Shown here: in pieces, positions 45,747 through 56,213 of the stretch
How the letters are laid out: each line of letters starts with the position of its first letter
Numbering within the stretch: position 1 is the stretch's first letter
The notes under the pieces: model-generated
Told to the model about the DNA's origin: nothing
Databases searched by the model: none
The model's input: the letters and a program-made list of their open reading frames with translations, nothing else
Translations under genes and position numbers: made by a program
DNA from: Phenylobacterium sp. SCN 70-31
GTDB taxonomy: Bacteria; Pseudomonadota; Alphaproteobacteria; Caulobacterales; Caulobacteraceae
Direction: 5' to 3'
Assembly (NCBI RefSeq): GCF_001724605.1
Contig: NZ_MEEX01000012.1
Coordinates: forward strand, 39,545 to 103,544
DNA: 64,000 bases

Positions 45747-46127
45747 ATGGGAGTCTGGACGCGTCGCAACTGGATGACGCTGGCGGCGGCCGGCGGCTTC
45801 ATCGCCGTGGCGGTGGGGGCCTTCGCGACCCACGGCGTCCAGGACCCCAAGGCGCAGGAGTGGCTGCGCACGGGCGCCATGTACGGGTTCATGCACACCA
45901 TGGCGACCTTCGCCTGCGCCACCTTCATGAACATCGGCGCGCGGCGCGCCCGGCTGGCGCCGCCCTTCTTCCTGGGCGGGGTGGTGCTGTTCTCGGGCTC
46001 GCTCTACGCCATGGCCCTGGGCGCGCCCCGCTGGCTGGGGATGGTCACCCCCGTCGGCGGGCTGATGTTCCTGGCGGGCTGGGCGATCCTTGTCGTGGCC
46101 GCTCGCGGAATCGACCCCCAGGGTTGA
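45747..46127 (+). CDS. DUF423 family membrane protein
   Basis: A 126-residue protein with four membrane helices. WMTLAAAGGFIAVAVGAFATHG, EWLRTGAMYGFMHTMATFA, FFLGGVVLFSGSLYAMAL and VTPVGGLMFLAGWAILVVAA match the DUF423 (YgdD) family throughout. Function unknown. It lies 16 bases after the amidase and converges with the drug-exporter gene. Confidence 0.92.
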   Translation: MGVWTRRNWMTLAAAGGFIAVAVGAFATHGVQDPKAQEWLRTGAMYGFMHTMATFACATFMNIGARRARLAPPFFLGGVVLFSGSLYAMALGAPRWLGMVTPVGGLMFLAGWAILVVAARGIDPQG

Positions 46128-46143
46128 AGCTCGGAAACGAGCC

Positions 46144-47367
46144 TCAGGGCTGCGGCTTCGGCAGCGCCAGCCGGTGGAGCGCGAGCGCCGAGCCGGTGAG
46201 GGACACCAGCATCACGACCGCCATCGGCCGGGCGGTGCCGTCGTGGAACGCGCCGGCGAGGCTGGCCGCCAGGGCGCCCACCGCGAACGACGCCGCACCC
46301 GAGAGCGCCGACGTCGATCCGGCCCGCAACGGATCCACGCTGAGCGCGCCGGCCATCGTGTTGCCCTGCATGAAGCCGAAGCTGGCCAGCAGCACGAACA
46401 GCAGCGGCAGCACGCTCCACCGTTCGCCCCATCCGGTGACCGCGGCCAAGACCAGCAGGACCGCGACGCCCACCGCGATCAGGCTGACCCGCGCCAGCAC
46501 CCGATCCGGCGTCACGCGGCGCAGGATCCACCGGTTCACCTGGCCCGCGCCGATGACGGCGACGGCGTTCAGGCCGAAGACCCAGGGGAACACGGCGGGC
46601 GAAAGGCCATAGGCGCCCATCATCAGGCCGGGCGACGAGGCGATATAGGTGAAGAGCGTGGCGCCGTTCAGGGCGCCGGCCAGGGCGTAGCCGACCAGGC
46701 GCGGCTGGCGGATCAGGGCCAGGTAGGATTGCAGCGGATTCTCGCTGGCCGCCTGAATCGCCGCGGCCTCGGATCGCGACTCCCGCAGCCGCGTCAGCAC
46801 GGCGGCCGTGATCAGAACGCCGAACACGGCCTGGAACCAGAAGCTGCTGGACCAACCGCCGAACGCCAGCAGCAGGCTTCCCAGGATGGGCGCCAGGATC
46901 GGCGCGAGCCCCATGATCAGCATCATCAGGCTGAGCACCCGCGCCGTCTCGGTGTGGTCGAACAGGTCGCGGACCACGGCGCGCGCCACCACGCCGCCGG
47001 CGCAGGCGCCCAGGGCCTGGACGAAGCGGCCCGCCAGCAGGAACTCGATCGTGGGCGCCAGCGCGCAGGCCACCGATGCGACGGCGAAGATCGCCGTTCC
47101 GATCAGGAGGGGCGGCCGACGGCCCACCCGGTCGGCCCAGGGGCCGTAGAACACCTGGCCGATCGCCATGCCCGCCAGGAAGGCGGCGACGGTGGCCTGG
47201 GTCGCCGCGGGGCTGGCGTTCAGATCCGCGCCGATCGCCGGCAGGGTCGGCAGGTACATGTCGATGGCCAGTGGGCCCATCGCGGTGATGGCCCCCAGCA
47301 GCACGACGAGCCCCCAGGGCGTGGCGGGGGGCGAACCGGAAGGCGAAGACTCTTTGGCGGACGTCAC
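46144..47367 (-). CDS. Bcr/CflA family multidrug efflux MFS transporter
   Basis: A 407-residue drug:H+ antiporter with twelve helices. AMGPLAIDMYLPTLPAIGADL is the Bcr/CflA hallmark, GQVFYGPWADRVGRRPPLLIG is the MFS motif A, and RFVQALGACAGGVVARAVVRDL is motif B/C-like. GTG at 47367, with AGGGCAGG upstream, is preferred; an open extension to 47439 would enter the divergent epoxide hydrolase gene. The two starts are 52 bases apart. Confidence 0.92.
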   Translation of the reverse strand: MTSAKESSPSGSPPATPWGLVVLLGAITAMGPLAIDMYLPTLPAIGADLNASPAATQATVAAFLAGMAIGQVFYGPWADRVGRRPPLLIGTAIFAVASVACALAPTIEFLLAGRFVQALGACAGGVVARAVVRDLFDHTETARVLSLMMLIMGLAPILAPILGSLLLAFGGWSSSFWFQAVFGVLITAAVLTRLRESRSEAAAIQAASENPLQSYLALIRQPRLVGYALAGALNGATLFTYIASSPGLMMGAYGLSPAVFPWVFGLNAVAVIGAGQVNRWILRRVTPDRVLARVSLIAVGVAVLLVLAAVTGWGERWSVLPLLFVLLASFGFMQGNTMAGALSVDPLRAGSTSALSGAASFAVGALAASLAGAFHDGTARPMAVVMLVSLTGSALALHRLALPKPQP

Positions 47368-47419
47368 GGCGCCTGCCCTACTGGGTCGGTGGGAGTTCAA
47401 CAAGCCAGGAGAACCGCCG

Positions 47420-48412
47420 ATGTCCGCGCTGGAGACCATGATGCCCGCCGTGAAGCGCGCGGCGGTGAACGGCGTCGAAATCGCCTACTACGAGGCCGGG
47501 CCGCGGGAGGGCGTCCCCATCGTCTTCAGCCACGGCTTTCCCGAACTGGCGTTCTCGTGGCGCCACCAGATCCAGGCGCTGGCCGACGCCGGCCGCTGGG
47601 TGATCGCGCCCGACCAGCGCGGCTACGGCCTCTCGTCGAAGCCGGACCGGGTGGAGGACTACGGCATCGACAAGCTCACCGGGGATCTGGCGGGACTGCT
47701 CGATCACGTGGGCGCGGAGACAGCCGTCTTCTGCGGCCACGACTGGGGCGGGTTCGTCGTATGGCAGATGCCGTTCATGCATCCGGAGCGGGTGGCGGGC
47801 GTCATCGGCCTGAACACGCCCTTCTCGCCGCGGGCGCCGGCCGACCCCATCGCCATCATGCGCAAGCGCTTCGGGCCGGACATGTACATCGTCTGGTTCC
47901 AGACGCCGGACGAGCCGGAAGCGGTGCTGGGCGCCGACACGACGCGAACCCTGTCGTTCTTCATGCGCAAGCCGATGGATCCGGCGGCGGCCGCCGCGGC
48001 CATGACCGCCGCTGCGGCGTCGGGCTCCACGTTCGCCTTCCGGGACCTGCTCAAGGCCTGGGACGGCACGTCCGGCGGCGAGCCGTTGTTGCCCCCCGAC
48101 GAACTGGCGGTCTTCGCCGACGCCTTCCGCGAGGGCGGCTTCTTCGGCCCGGTGAGCTGGTATCGCAACTTCACGCGGAACTGGGAGATGACCGAAGGAC
48201 AGGCGACGCGCATCGACGGCGTCCCCTGCCTGATGATCACGGCCGAGCGGGACGCGGTCCTGCCGCCATCGGCGGCCGAGCCCATGCCCGGGTTCATCGG
48301 CGATCTGGAAACGCACATGGTGGCCGGTTCCGGCCATTGGACGCAGCAGGAGAAGCCCGCGGAGGTCAACCGGCTGATCCTGGACTGGCTGGAGAGGCGG
48401 TTCCCGAAGTAG
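47420..48412 (+). CDS. Alpha/beta hydrolase, epoxide hydrolase-like
   Basis: A 330-residue hydrolase. SHGFPELAFSWRHQ (HGxP oxyanion motif) and FCGHDWGGFVVW (nucleophile D108) are typical of epoxide hydrolases; an Asp nucleophile excludes simple esterases. A Tyr-rich cap and VAGSGHWTQQEKP with the catalytic His complete it. It converts epoxides to diols; the substrate is unknown. It diverges from the Bcr/CflA exporter and is followed nine bases later by pip. Confidence 0.92.
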   Translation: MSALETMMPAVKRAAVNGVEIAYYEAGPREGVPIVFSHGFPELAFSWRHQIQALADAGRWVIAPDQRGYGLSSKPDRVEDYGIDKLTGDLAGLLDHVGAETAVFCGHDWGGFVVWQMPFMHPERVAGVIGLNTPFSPRAPADPIAIMRKRFGPDMYIVWFQTPDEPEAVLGADTTRTLSFFMRKPMDPAAAAAAMTAAAASGSTFAFRDLLKAWDGTSGGEPLLPPDELAVFADAFREGGFFGPVSWYRNFTRNWEMTEGQATRIDGVPCLMITAERDAVLPPSAAEPMPGFIGDLETHMVAGSGHWTQQEKPAEVNRLILDWLERRFPK

Positions 48413-48420
48413 AAAGGGGC

Positions 48421-49413
48421 ATGGACCGCACCGCCCCGGCGCTCACCGTCTCGACCTCCGCCCATCGGCGAGGCCTCTTCCGCGAGAGCGAGCCGTTCTC
48501 CAGCGGCTGGCTGCCGACCGGCGGACCGCACGAGATCTTCTACGAGGAGTGCGGCAATCCGACCGGCAAGCCGTGCGTGATCCTGCACGGCGGGCCGGGC
48601 GGCGCGATCAACCCCACCATGCGGCGGTTCTTCGATCCGGCGAAGTGGCGGATGGTCCTGTTCGACCAACGCGGCTGCGGCCGGAGCCGACCCAACGCCA
48701 GTCTGGAGGACAACACCACCTGGACCCTGATCGAAGACATCGAGCGCCTGCGCGTCCGCCTCGGGATCGAAAAGTGGTGCGTGTTCGGCGGATCGTGGGG
48801 CTCCACCCTGGCTCTGGCCTACGCCATCAAGCACCCCGAGCGGGTCGAGAGCCTGGTGCTGCGGGGCGTGTTCCTGGTGACGGCGCGCGAGTTGCGCTGG
48901 TTCTACCAGGACGGGGCCTCGATGATGTTCCCGGACGCCTGGGCCCGCTTCTGCGCGCCGATCCCCCTCGAGGAGCGCGGGGACATGATGGCCGCCTATC
49001 ACCGGCGGCTGACCCATCCCGACCGCCGCGTCCAGGCCGAGGCGGCGGCCGCCTGGAGCCAATGGGAGGGCGACACGATCTCGATCCGCGGCCCCGAGGC
49101 GCGGCCGTCCAAGTTCAACGAGATCGACTTCGCCATCGCGTTCGCGCGCATCGAGTGCCACTACTTCGTCAACGGCGGCTTCTTCGACACCCCCGACTGG
49201 CTGATCGAGAACGCCCACGTGCTGAAGGACATCCCCGGCTGGATCGTCCAGGGCCGCTTCGACGTGGTGACCCCGCTGGAAAGCGCCTGGCGGCTCCGGA
49301 ACGCGTGGCCGACCGCGCGCTTCGAGGTGGTCTGGGACGCGGGCCACGCCTCGACCGAGCCGGGCGTCGTGGACGCCCTGGTCCGGGCGACCGATCAGGC
49401 GTTGCGGATCTGA
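48421..49413 (+). CDS. pip: Prolyl iminopeptidase
   Basis: A 330-residue alpha/beta hydrolase that removes N-terminal Pro from peptides. ILHGGPGGAINP, LFDQRGCGRSRPNAS and VFGGSWGSTLALAYA (S125 nucleophile) are the S33 family signatures. WEGDTISI and CHYFVNGGFF belong to the cap, and the C-terminal WDAGHAS holds the catalytic His. Length is typical of the bacterial enzyme. It converges with rodA; a 9-base-stem hairpin lies between them. Confidence 0.95.
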   Translation: MDRTAPALTVSTSAHRRGLFRESEPFSSGWLPTGGPHEIFYEECGNPTGKPCVILHGGPGGAINPTMRRFFDPAKWRMVLFDQRGCGRSRPNASLEDNTTWTLIEDIERLRVRLGIEKWCVFGGSWGSTLALAYAIKHPERVESLVLRGVFLVTARELRWFYQDGASMMFPDAWARFCAPIPLEERGDMMAAYHRRLTHPDRRVQAEAAAAWSQWEGDTISIRGPEARPSKFNEIDFAIAFARIECHYFVNGGFFDTPDWLIENAHVLKDIPGWIVQGRFDVVTPLESAWRLRNAWPTARFEVVWDAGHASTEPGVVDALVRATDQALRI

Positions 49414-49427
49414 CGCCCCGCGCGCTT

Positions 49428-49448
49428 CCCTTCCGCCGGGCGGAAGGG
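49428..49448. terminator. Hairpin between convergent pip and rodA
   Basis: CCCTTCCGC (49428-49436), a three-base loop and GCGGAAGGG (49440-49448) form a perfect nine-base stem in the 45-base gap between two convergent genes. No T-run follows on either strand, so bidirectional termination is likely but not certain. Confidence 0.55.
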
Positions 49449-49458
49449 ACATCGCACG

Positions 49459-50613
49459 TCACACGAAGCTGCCCTTGCCGCTGGTCACCTCCGAGTAGCG
49501 GTGGACGCGCACCGACTGGACGAGGCCGAAGCCGATCATCACGGTCAGCATGACGGTGCCGCCGTAGCTCAGCATCGGCATGGGCACGCCCACGACCGGC
49601 GCCAGCCCCATGACCATCGCCCCGTTGATCAGCATGTAGACGGTGAAGGTGGCGGTGACGCCGGCCGCGGCCAGCCGGCCGAAATGGCTGTGGCTGACAT
49701 AGGCGGTCCGCAACGCCATGAAGATCGCCGCGGCGTAGAGAACCAGCACCGAGACGCAGCCCACGAACCCGAACTCCTCGGCGAGCGCGGCGAAGATGAA
49801 GTCGGTCTGCTTCTCGGGCAGGAAGTTGAGCTGGCTCTGCGAACCCAGGCCGTAGCCCTTGCCGAGCGCGCCGCCCGAACCCAGGGCGATCATCGACTGG
49901 AGGATGTGATAGCCGGCCCCGGACGGATCGCTCTCCGGGTCCAGGAAGGTCATGACCCGCTGGCGCTGGTAGGGGTGCATCACGAACGCGACAAACGGCG
50001 GTACGATCGCCATGAAGAGCGCGACGCCCGCCCCGATGATCTTCCACGAAAGGCCGGCCAGGACCACGATCGCCACGCCCGTCATCAGGATGAGCATGGC
50101 CGTGCCCAGGTCGGGCTGGTGCGCCACCAGCAGCACCGGCGCGGCGATCATCGCCGTCGGAACCAGCAGCCACCAGGAGAGCCGCGCCCGCTCGGCCGAG
50201 ACGCCGTGATAGAGCCGCGCCAGCGCCAGCACGATCCCCAGCTTCATCACCTCGGACGGCTGGAAACTGAACCCGCCGATAGAGAGCCATCGCTGAGCGC
50301 CCAGGCGAACGTCGCCCGCCACCTCGACCGCCACCAGCAGCAGCAGGCCCACCGCGTAAAGCGGATAGGCGATGGCGAACCACACCCGGATGTCGATCAC
50401 CGCGAGGACCAGCAACAACAGCAGGCAGATGCCGAACCTCGACGCATGGTTCCAGGCCCACGGCTGCCACGAGGAGCCGGCGATCGAGAACAGCATCAGC
50501 GAACCGGCGCCCGCGATCAGGCAGAGCACCAGCACGAACAGCCAGTCGATCTCGGACAGCTTGACGACCAGGCGGTCGCGTTCGCCGGGCCGGGTGAGAG
50601 CGGAGGCGGTCAT
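49459..50613 (-). CDS. rodA: Rod-shape peptidoglycan glycosyltransferase RodA
   Basis: A 384-residue SEDS polymerase with ten membrane helices that makes glycan strands for the elongasome with PBP2. GGFSFQPSEVMKLGIVLALARLYH, HQPDLGTAMLILMTG (with the essential Asp) and GVPMPMLSYGGTVMLTVMIGFGLV are the SEDS signatures. ATG at 50613 overlaps the mrdA stop by four bases (ATGA). It is the last gene of the mre operon. Confidence 0.97.
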   Translation of the reverse strand: MTASALTRPGERDRLVVKLSEIDWLFVLVLCLIAGAGSLMLFSIAGSSWQPWAWNHASRFGICLLLLLVLAVIDIRVWFAIAYPLYAVGLLLLVAVEVAGDVRLGAQRWLSIGGFSFQPSEVMKLGIVLALARLYHGVSAERARLSWWLLVPTAMIAAPVLLVAHQPDLGTAMLILMTGVAIVVLAGLSWKIIGAGVALFMAIVPPFVAFVMHPYQRQRVMTFLDPESDPSGAGYHILQSMIALGSGGALGKGYGLGSQSQLNFLPEKQTDFIFAALAEEFGFVGCVSVLVLYAAAIFMALRTAYVSHSHFGRLAAAGVTATFTVYMLINGAMVMGLAPVVGVPMPMLSYGGTVMLTVMIGFGLVQSVRVHRYSEVTSGKGSFV

Positions 50614-52625
50614 GCGGGCCGTCCTCGGGCGGTCGGCGTCGCCGGCGCGGACGCGGGTATCGGGTCTCCGTCGGGCGTCAGCAGCGTCGGCGGATCGGGC
50701 AGCAGGTCCAGCTCGGGATCGGGCGTCATCTGGGGCATCGGCAGCGGCTTCTGCACGCGGGCCAGGATCTCGGGATCCTTCAGCAGGGCCGTCCGCATGA
50801 TCTCGCGCGCCCGGGGGGCGGCGGCGGTGGAGCCGCCCATGCCGTGCTGCACGATCACCGCCAGGGCGTAGCGCGGCTCGTCGATCGGCGCGAAGGCCAC
50901 GAACAGGCCGTGGTCGCGCAGCCGCCAGGGACCGCCCTTTCCGCGATGGCCGCCCTTGTCGTAGTTGCGCACCTGGGCCGTCCCGGTCTTGCCGGCCATG
51001 GTGATGTCGCCAAGGCCGAGCTGGCTGGCGCGCCAGGCGGTGCCGCCCACATCGGTCACCGCGGCCATGCCCCGCCGGACGTAGGCGATATGGTCGGGAT
51101 CGAACGGAAGGTCGGGGACATCCGAGCCGCGCGGCCGCTCCCTGCCGCCCACCGACATGACGAGGCGGGGGTTCAGGGCCTTCTGCGCATTGGCCAGCCG
51201 GGCGGTCATGACGGCGAGTTGCAGACAGTTCACCTGGAGGTAGCCCTGGCCGATCGCGTACGAGAGGTTCTCGCCCGGCCACCATTCGGCCTGGGCGGGG
51301 TTCTTGGCGAAGTAGCTCTTCTTCCAGGCCCGGTCCGGGACCGTCCCCTTCTTCTGCCCGGGGATTCCGATGTCGAACACCTGACCCAGGCCGAACGCGC
51401 GCGCCGCCTCGGCGATGCGGTCGGGCCCGACCCGGAGCGACATGGCGTAGAAGTAGGTGTCGCAGGAGTTCTTGATGGCGTCGTGCAGGTTCTGGGAGCC
51501 GTGCCCGCCGCGCTTGTGGCAGTGGAAGAAGCGGCCGCCGAAGTTCATCCCGCCGCCGCAGCCCACCCGCTCTTCAGGGCTGATCCCGGCGTTCAGGATC
51601 GCCAGCGCCGTCATCATCTTGAAGGTGGAGCCCGGCGGGTAGAGGCCCGACAGGCACTTGTCGAGCAGCGGACGTCGCTCGTAGTTCGCCAGCGCCCGGT
51701 ACTCGCCCCCGGTCAGGCCGCGCACGAAGCGGTTGGCGTCGAACGAGGGGGCCGAGGCCATGCAGAGGATGTCGCCGGTGCGGCAGTCCATCATCACCGC
51801 GCCGCCGCTCTCCTCGCCGAACACCTCCAGCGCGCGGTTCTGGATATCGACGTCCAGGGTGAGCTGGATCTCCTGGCCGGGAATGGCCGCGATGTCGCCG
51901 CCGTCATCGTGGCCCACCTCGCGGCCGTTGGCGTCCACCTCGACCTTGCGCGCGCCGGGCCGGCCGCGGAGTTCGAGGTCGAAGGCCTTTTCCACCCCCT
52001 GCTTCCCGATGCGGAAGCTGGGATGCATCATGATCGGGTCGGCGTTTGGGCCGGTGGCGGCGATGTCCTCGCGGTTCACCTTGGCCACATAGCCGATCAC
52101 GTGGGCGAAGGCGCCGCCGTGGGGATAGACCCGCACCTCGCCCATGTCGGCGGTGACGCCCGGCAGCTCGGGCGCCCGGATGTTGATGGCGGAGAACTGC
52201 TCCCAGCTCATGTCCTCCATCACCGAGACCGGCGCGCGCCGGGGGGCGCTGTTGATGTCGCGCAGCAGCCGGCGCTGGCGCGCATCGGTCAGAGGAACGA
52301 ACTCGGCCAGGGTCTTGATGGTGGTCTCGGTGTCGAGGCCGGTGTCGCGGGCCACCAGAAGACGGAAGTTGGGGCGGTTGGCCGCCAGGACCGCGCCGTT
52401 GCGGTCCACGACAACGCCGCGCGGCGCCGGCGCGAGCTTGAAGTTGAACTGGTTCGACGTGGCCAGCTTCTCGAACCGTTCGGTCTGGTAGAGCTGGAGA
52501 TAGGCCAGCCGTGCGGTGAGCGCGCCGATCCCCAGCCCGGCGCAGGCCCCCAGCAGGATGGCGCGCCGATGGAACACGCCCTGCCGTTCGTTGACCTCCT
52601 CGAAGAAGATGGCGGGTTGGGTCAT
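50610..52625 (-). CDS. mrdA: Penicillin-binding protein 2 (transpeptidase of the elongasome)
   Basis: A 671-residue class B PBP that cross-links peptidoglycan during elongation. The membrane anchor lies at about 20-42, then comes the pedestal domain. Transpeptidase motifs are LYPPGSTFKMM (Ser nucleophile and Lys), NSCDTYF (SxN-type), and MAGKTGTAQVRN (KTG). The C-terminal 45 residues are Pro/Asp-rich, longer than in E. coli. It is seven bases downstream of mreD and overlaps rodA by four bases. Confidence 0.97.
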   Translation of the reverse strand: MTQPAIFFEEVNERQGVFHRRAILLGACAGLGIGALTARLAYLQLYQTERFEKLATSNQFNFKLAPAPRGVVVDRNGAVLAANRPNFRLLVARDTGLDTETTIKTLAEFVPLTDARQRRLLRDINSAPRRAPVSVMEDMSWEQFSAINIRAPELPGVTADMGEVRVYPHGGAFAHVIGYVAKVNREDIAATGPNADPIMMHPSFRIGKQGVEKAFDLELRGRPGARKVEVDANGREVGHDDGGDIAAIPGQEIQLTLDVDIQNRALEVFGEESGGAVMMDCRTGDILCMASAPSFDANRFVRGLTGGEYRALANYERRPLLDKCLSGLYPPGSTFKMMTALAILNAGISPEERVGCGGGMNFGGRFFHCHKRGGHGSQNLHDAIKNSCDTYFYAMSLRVGPDRIAEAARAFGLGQVFDIGIPGQKKGTVPDRAWKKSYFAKNPAQAEWWPGENLSYAIGQGYLQVNCLQLAVMTARLANAQKALNPRLVMSVGGRERPRGSDVPDLPFDPDHIAYVRRGMAAVTDVGGTAWRASQLGLGDITMAGKTGTAQVRNYDKGGHRGKGGPWRLRDHGLFVAFAPIDEPRYALAVIVQHGMGGSTAAAPRAREIMRTALLKDPEILARVQKPLPMPQMTPDPELDLLPDPPTLLTPDGDPIPASAPATPTARGRPA

Positions 52626-52632
52626 GGGCCTG

Positions 52633-53148
52633 TCACCGGAACCGGACGTCGGCGTCCTCGAACCGGTCGATCAGCCGGTGCGCGAACGGATAGAGAATGA
52701 CAGTGGCGAGAAATTGCCAACCCACACTTACGGGATCGGGCGCCACCTGCGTCTCCAGCATGGTGATGAGATAGCCCGCCCCGAGGGCTACGCCCGTGGC
52801 GGCGGCGTACCATGTCCACATCATGAGCTGGCTCTGGCCCGCCAGCATTCCCCGCCCGCCCAGCACCAGACCGTAGGGCAACAGCAGGCAGACCGCCCAG
52901 AAGCCCGCCGGCGTCCCCCACAGCATGTCGAGGAACAGGCCCAGAAGCAGCGCTGCGGGCGGCGCCAGCATGGCCGGCCGGATCACCGCCCAGGCGAACA
53001 CCACCGGCATGGCGAACAGCGGTTCGGGCAGCGACAGGCCCCAGAAGCGCAAGGGCAGGGCGAACACGAAGGTCACCGCCATGACCTGAAGCATCGGCAC
53101 GCCGAGCCAGCGCCAGGGCGGCAGGCCGCGGGCCGCGCTTCCGGTCAT
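52633..53148 (-). CDS. mreD: Rod-shape-determining protein MreD
   Basis: A 171-residue membrane protein with about five or six helices. PLPEPLFAMPVVFAWAVIRP-like loops (LSLPEPLFAMPVVFAWAVIRP), LLLGLFLDMLWGTPAGFWA and FLATVILYPFAHRLIDRFED match MreD, an elongasome component of variable sequence. Position between mreC and mrdA confirms the call. Its ATG overlaps the mreC stop by four bases. Confidence 0.93.
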   Translation of the reverse strand: MTGSAARGLPPWRWLGVPMLQVMAVTFVFALPLRFWGLSLPEPLFAMPVVFAWAVIRPAMLAPPAALLLGLFLDMLWGTPAGFWAVCLLLPYGLVLGGRGMLAGQSQLMMWTWYAAATGVALGAGYLITMLETQVAPDPVSVGWQFLATVILYPFAHRLIDRFEDADVRFR

Positions 53149-54200
53149 CGCCCGCCCCCGGGCGATGGCGGGGCCTTGGCGGGCGGCGTCGCGCCGCCGC
53201 GCGCCGGCGAAGCGGCAGGGGCCGAGGCGCCGGCCTTGGGCGCGGGCGTCGCCGCAGTCGGGGGCGGCGCCACCAGCCTGGGCGGCGGCGGCAAGGTCTC
53301 GGCGCCCGGCGTGGGCGGCGGCGCGCCCGCCGGCGTCAGGTTCTGGGTCCGGGCGAGCTGGGTGAAGTCTTCGAACAACAGGATGCGCACGTAGTCGACC
53401 GGCGCCTTGTCGGCCGCCAGGGCCACCCGCCAGCGGCCGTCGAGCCCGCGCACCGCCACGCCCACCGGCAGGCCGCGCGGCAGCAGACCGCCGTCGCCCG
53501 AGGTGAGGATCACGTCGCCCTCGCGCACCGCCGCCGAGCCGCGCAGATATTCGAGGCGCGGATTGGGGCCGCCGTCGCCGGTCAGGATGGCGCGCGAATT
53601 GGTCCGGTCGATCATCACCGGCGTGCGCGACGCCGGATCGGTGAGCAGCAATATTCGGCTGACGTCCTGGCCGGCGCCCACCACGCGGCCGATCAGGCCG
53701 TTCTCGCTCATCACGGGGTTGCCGGGCTTGATCCCCCGCTCGGTCCCGGCGTTGGCCAGCCGCGACTGGGCGAACGGGCCACGGCTGTCGGTGACCACGC
53801 GCGCGCTCGCCATCGGGATCGGCGGATCGGTCTTCAGGCCCAGGATGGCGCGATAGCGTTCGTTGGTGTCCTGGAGGGAGACGGCGATCTCCTGCCAGCG
53901 GCGCGCCTTCTCCAGCTCCTCGCGCAGCCGGCGGTTCTCGGAGACGGCGAAGAAGTAGCCGCGCACGCCTTCCACGCCCTGGCCTGTCAGCCGTCCCGGC
54001 GCCGAGGCGATCTCGCCCACGGGCGCGAGAACCCGATCGGACAGGGTGCGGGGATTGCCGTACTCGTCGGTGTCGAACGCCTCGCGCCGATCCGACAGTA
54101 GCGCCGCCACCGCGACGATCAGCACGACGATAAAGGCGATCCCCGCCGTCCAGGTCAGCGGGACCTTCAGTTCGCCGAGCGGATTGTCCCTCAAGGGCAT
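53145..54200 (-). CDS. mreC: Rod-shape-determining protein MreC
   Basis: A 351-residue bitopic protein: one membrane helix (about 15-37), a coiled coil (near ENRRLREELEKARRWQEIA), then the beta-barrel domain with PGNPVMSENGLIGRVVGAGQDVSRILLLTD and GDVILTSGDGGLLPRGLPVG. It scaffolds the elongasome in the periplasm. After about residue 290 it ends in a long Pro/Ala-rich tail (TPAGAPPPTPGAETLPPPPR and onward), as in other Caulobacterales. It starts 35 bases after mreB. Confidence 0.95.
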   Translation of the reverse strand: MPLRDNPLGELKVPLTWTAGIAFIVVLIVAVAALLSDRREAFDTDEYGNPRTLSDRVLAPVGEIASAPGRLTGQGVEGVRGYFFAVSENRRLREELEKARRWQEIAVSLQDTNERYRAILGLKTDPPIPMASARVVTDSRGPFAQSRLANAGTERGIKPGNPVMSENGLIGRVVGAGQDVSRILLLTDPASRTPVMIDRTNSRAILTGDGGPNPRLEYLRGSAAVREGDVILTSGDGGLLPRGLPVGVAVRGLDGRWRVALAADKAPVDYVRILLFEDFTQLARTQNLTPAGAPPPTPGAETLPPPPRLVAPPPTAATPAPKAGASAPAASPARGGATPPAKAPPSPGGGR

Positions 54201-54235
54201 CCCGGTTCGCCCCTACCGCCCTTGCGGCGCGGCCC

Positions 54236-55390
<1,155 letters not shown>

Positions 55391-55529
55391 TCAGCGTCCC
55401 TCTGCCCTGAGGAATTGGGCATTTCAAGGCTTAAAGAGAGGTATGAGGATTCGCGCCGCGCGCGAGCCGAAGAACCTTGTTTCGCCGTGGAATCGCCCGA
55501 TTTCCATCGCAGGGCGGGAATGGGCCGGT

Positions 55530-56213
55530 CTACCGCGCGTTGAGCAGGGGAATGGTGATCCTCCGCTCCAGCCGCAGGAAGCTGAGCACCACGGCGAAAC
55601 CGAAGGCCGCGAGCAGGGCCGCCATGGCGTGGGCCCGGTCCCATTCCAGGGATTCCACGGCCTTGAAGATCTCGATCGACAGCACGTTCGTCTCGCCGGG
55701 AATGCCGCCGCCGATCATCAGCACCACGCCGAACTCCCCGATGGTGTGGGCGAAGGTGAGAATGGCGGCCACCACATAGCCGGGAACCGAGAGCGGCAGC
55801 GCCACGCGGACGAAGGTGGCCCAGCGCGAGGCGCCCAGCGTGGCCGCGGCGTCCAGATTGTCGTCGCCCACGGCCTGGAAGGCGTTGCGCAGCGGCTGCA
55901 CGGCGAACGGCAGGGAATAGAAGATCGAACCGATCACCAGACCCTCGAAGGTGAAGGCCAGGGTATGGACGCCCAGCGCCTGCAGCGGCGCCATCAGCGG
56001 GCTGTTCGGCCCCAGGGCGATCAGCAGGTAGAAGCCCAGCACCGTCGGCGGCAGCACGATCGGCAGCGCGACGAGGGCGCCCACGATCTCCGGAAACCAC
56101 CCACGCCGACGCGCCAGCCACCAGGCGAGCGGCGTCGACAGCAGCAGCAGGATGACCGTGGTGACGGCCGCCAGCCGCAGGGTCAGCAGGACGACATCCA
56201 GGAAAGGCGTCAC
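55530..56213 (-). CDS. modB: Molybdate ABC transporter permease ModB
   Basis: A 227-residue inner-membrane permease with five or six helices. [36 protein letters not shown] is the classic ModB opening, and [40 protein letters not shown] is the ABC permease EAA loop. It starts with GTG overlapping the modA stop (GTGA). No modC ATPase gene follows; the next gene is mreB. The ATPase must come from elsewhere in the genome or from another system. Confidence 0.95.
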   Translation of the reverse strand: MTPFLDVVLLTLRLAAVTTVILLLLSTPLAWWLARRRGWFPEIVGALVALPIVLPPTVLGFYLLIALGPNSPLMAPLQALGVHTLAFTFEGLVIGSIFYSLPFAVQPLRNAFQAVGDDNLDAAATLGASRWATFVRVALPLSVPGYVVAAILTFAHTIGEFGVVLMIGGGIPGETNVLSIEIFKAVESLEWDRAHAMAALLAAFGFAVVLSFLRLERRITIPLLNAR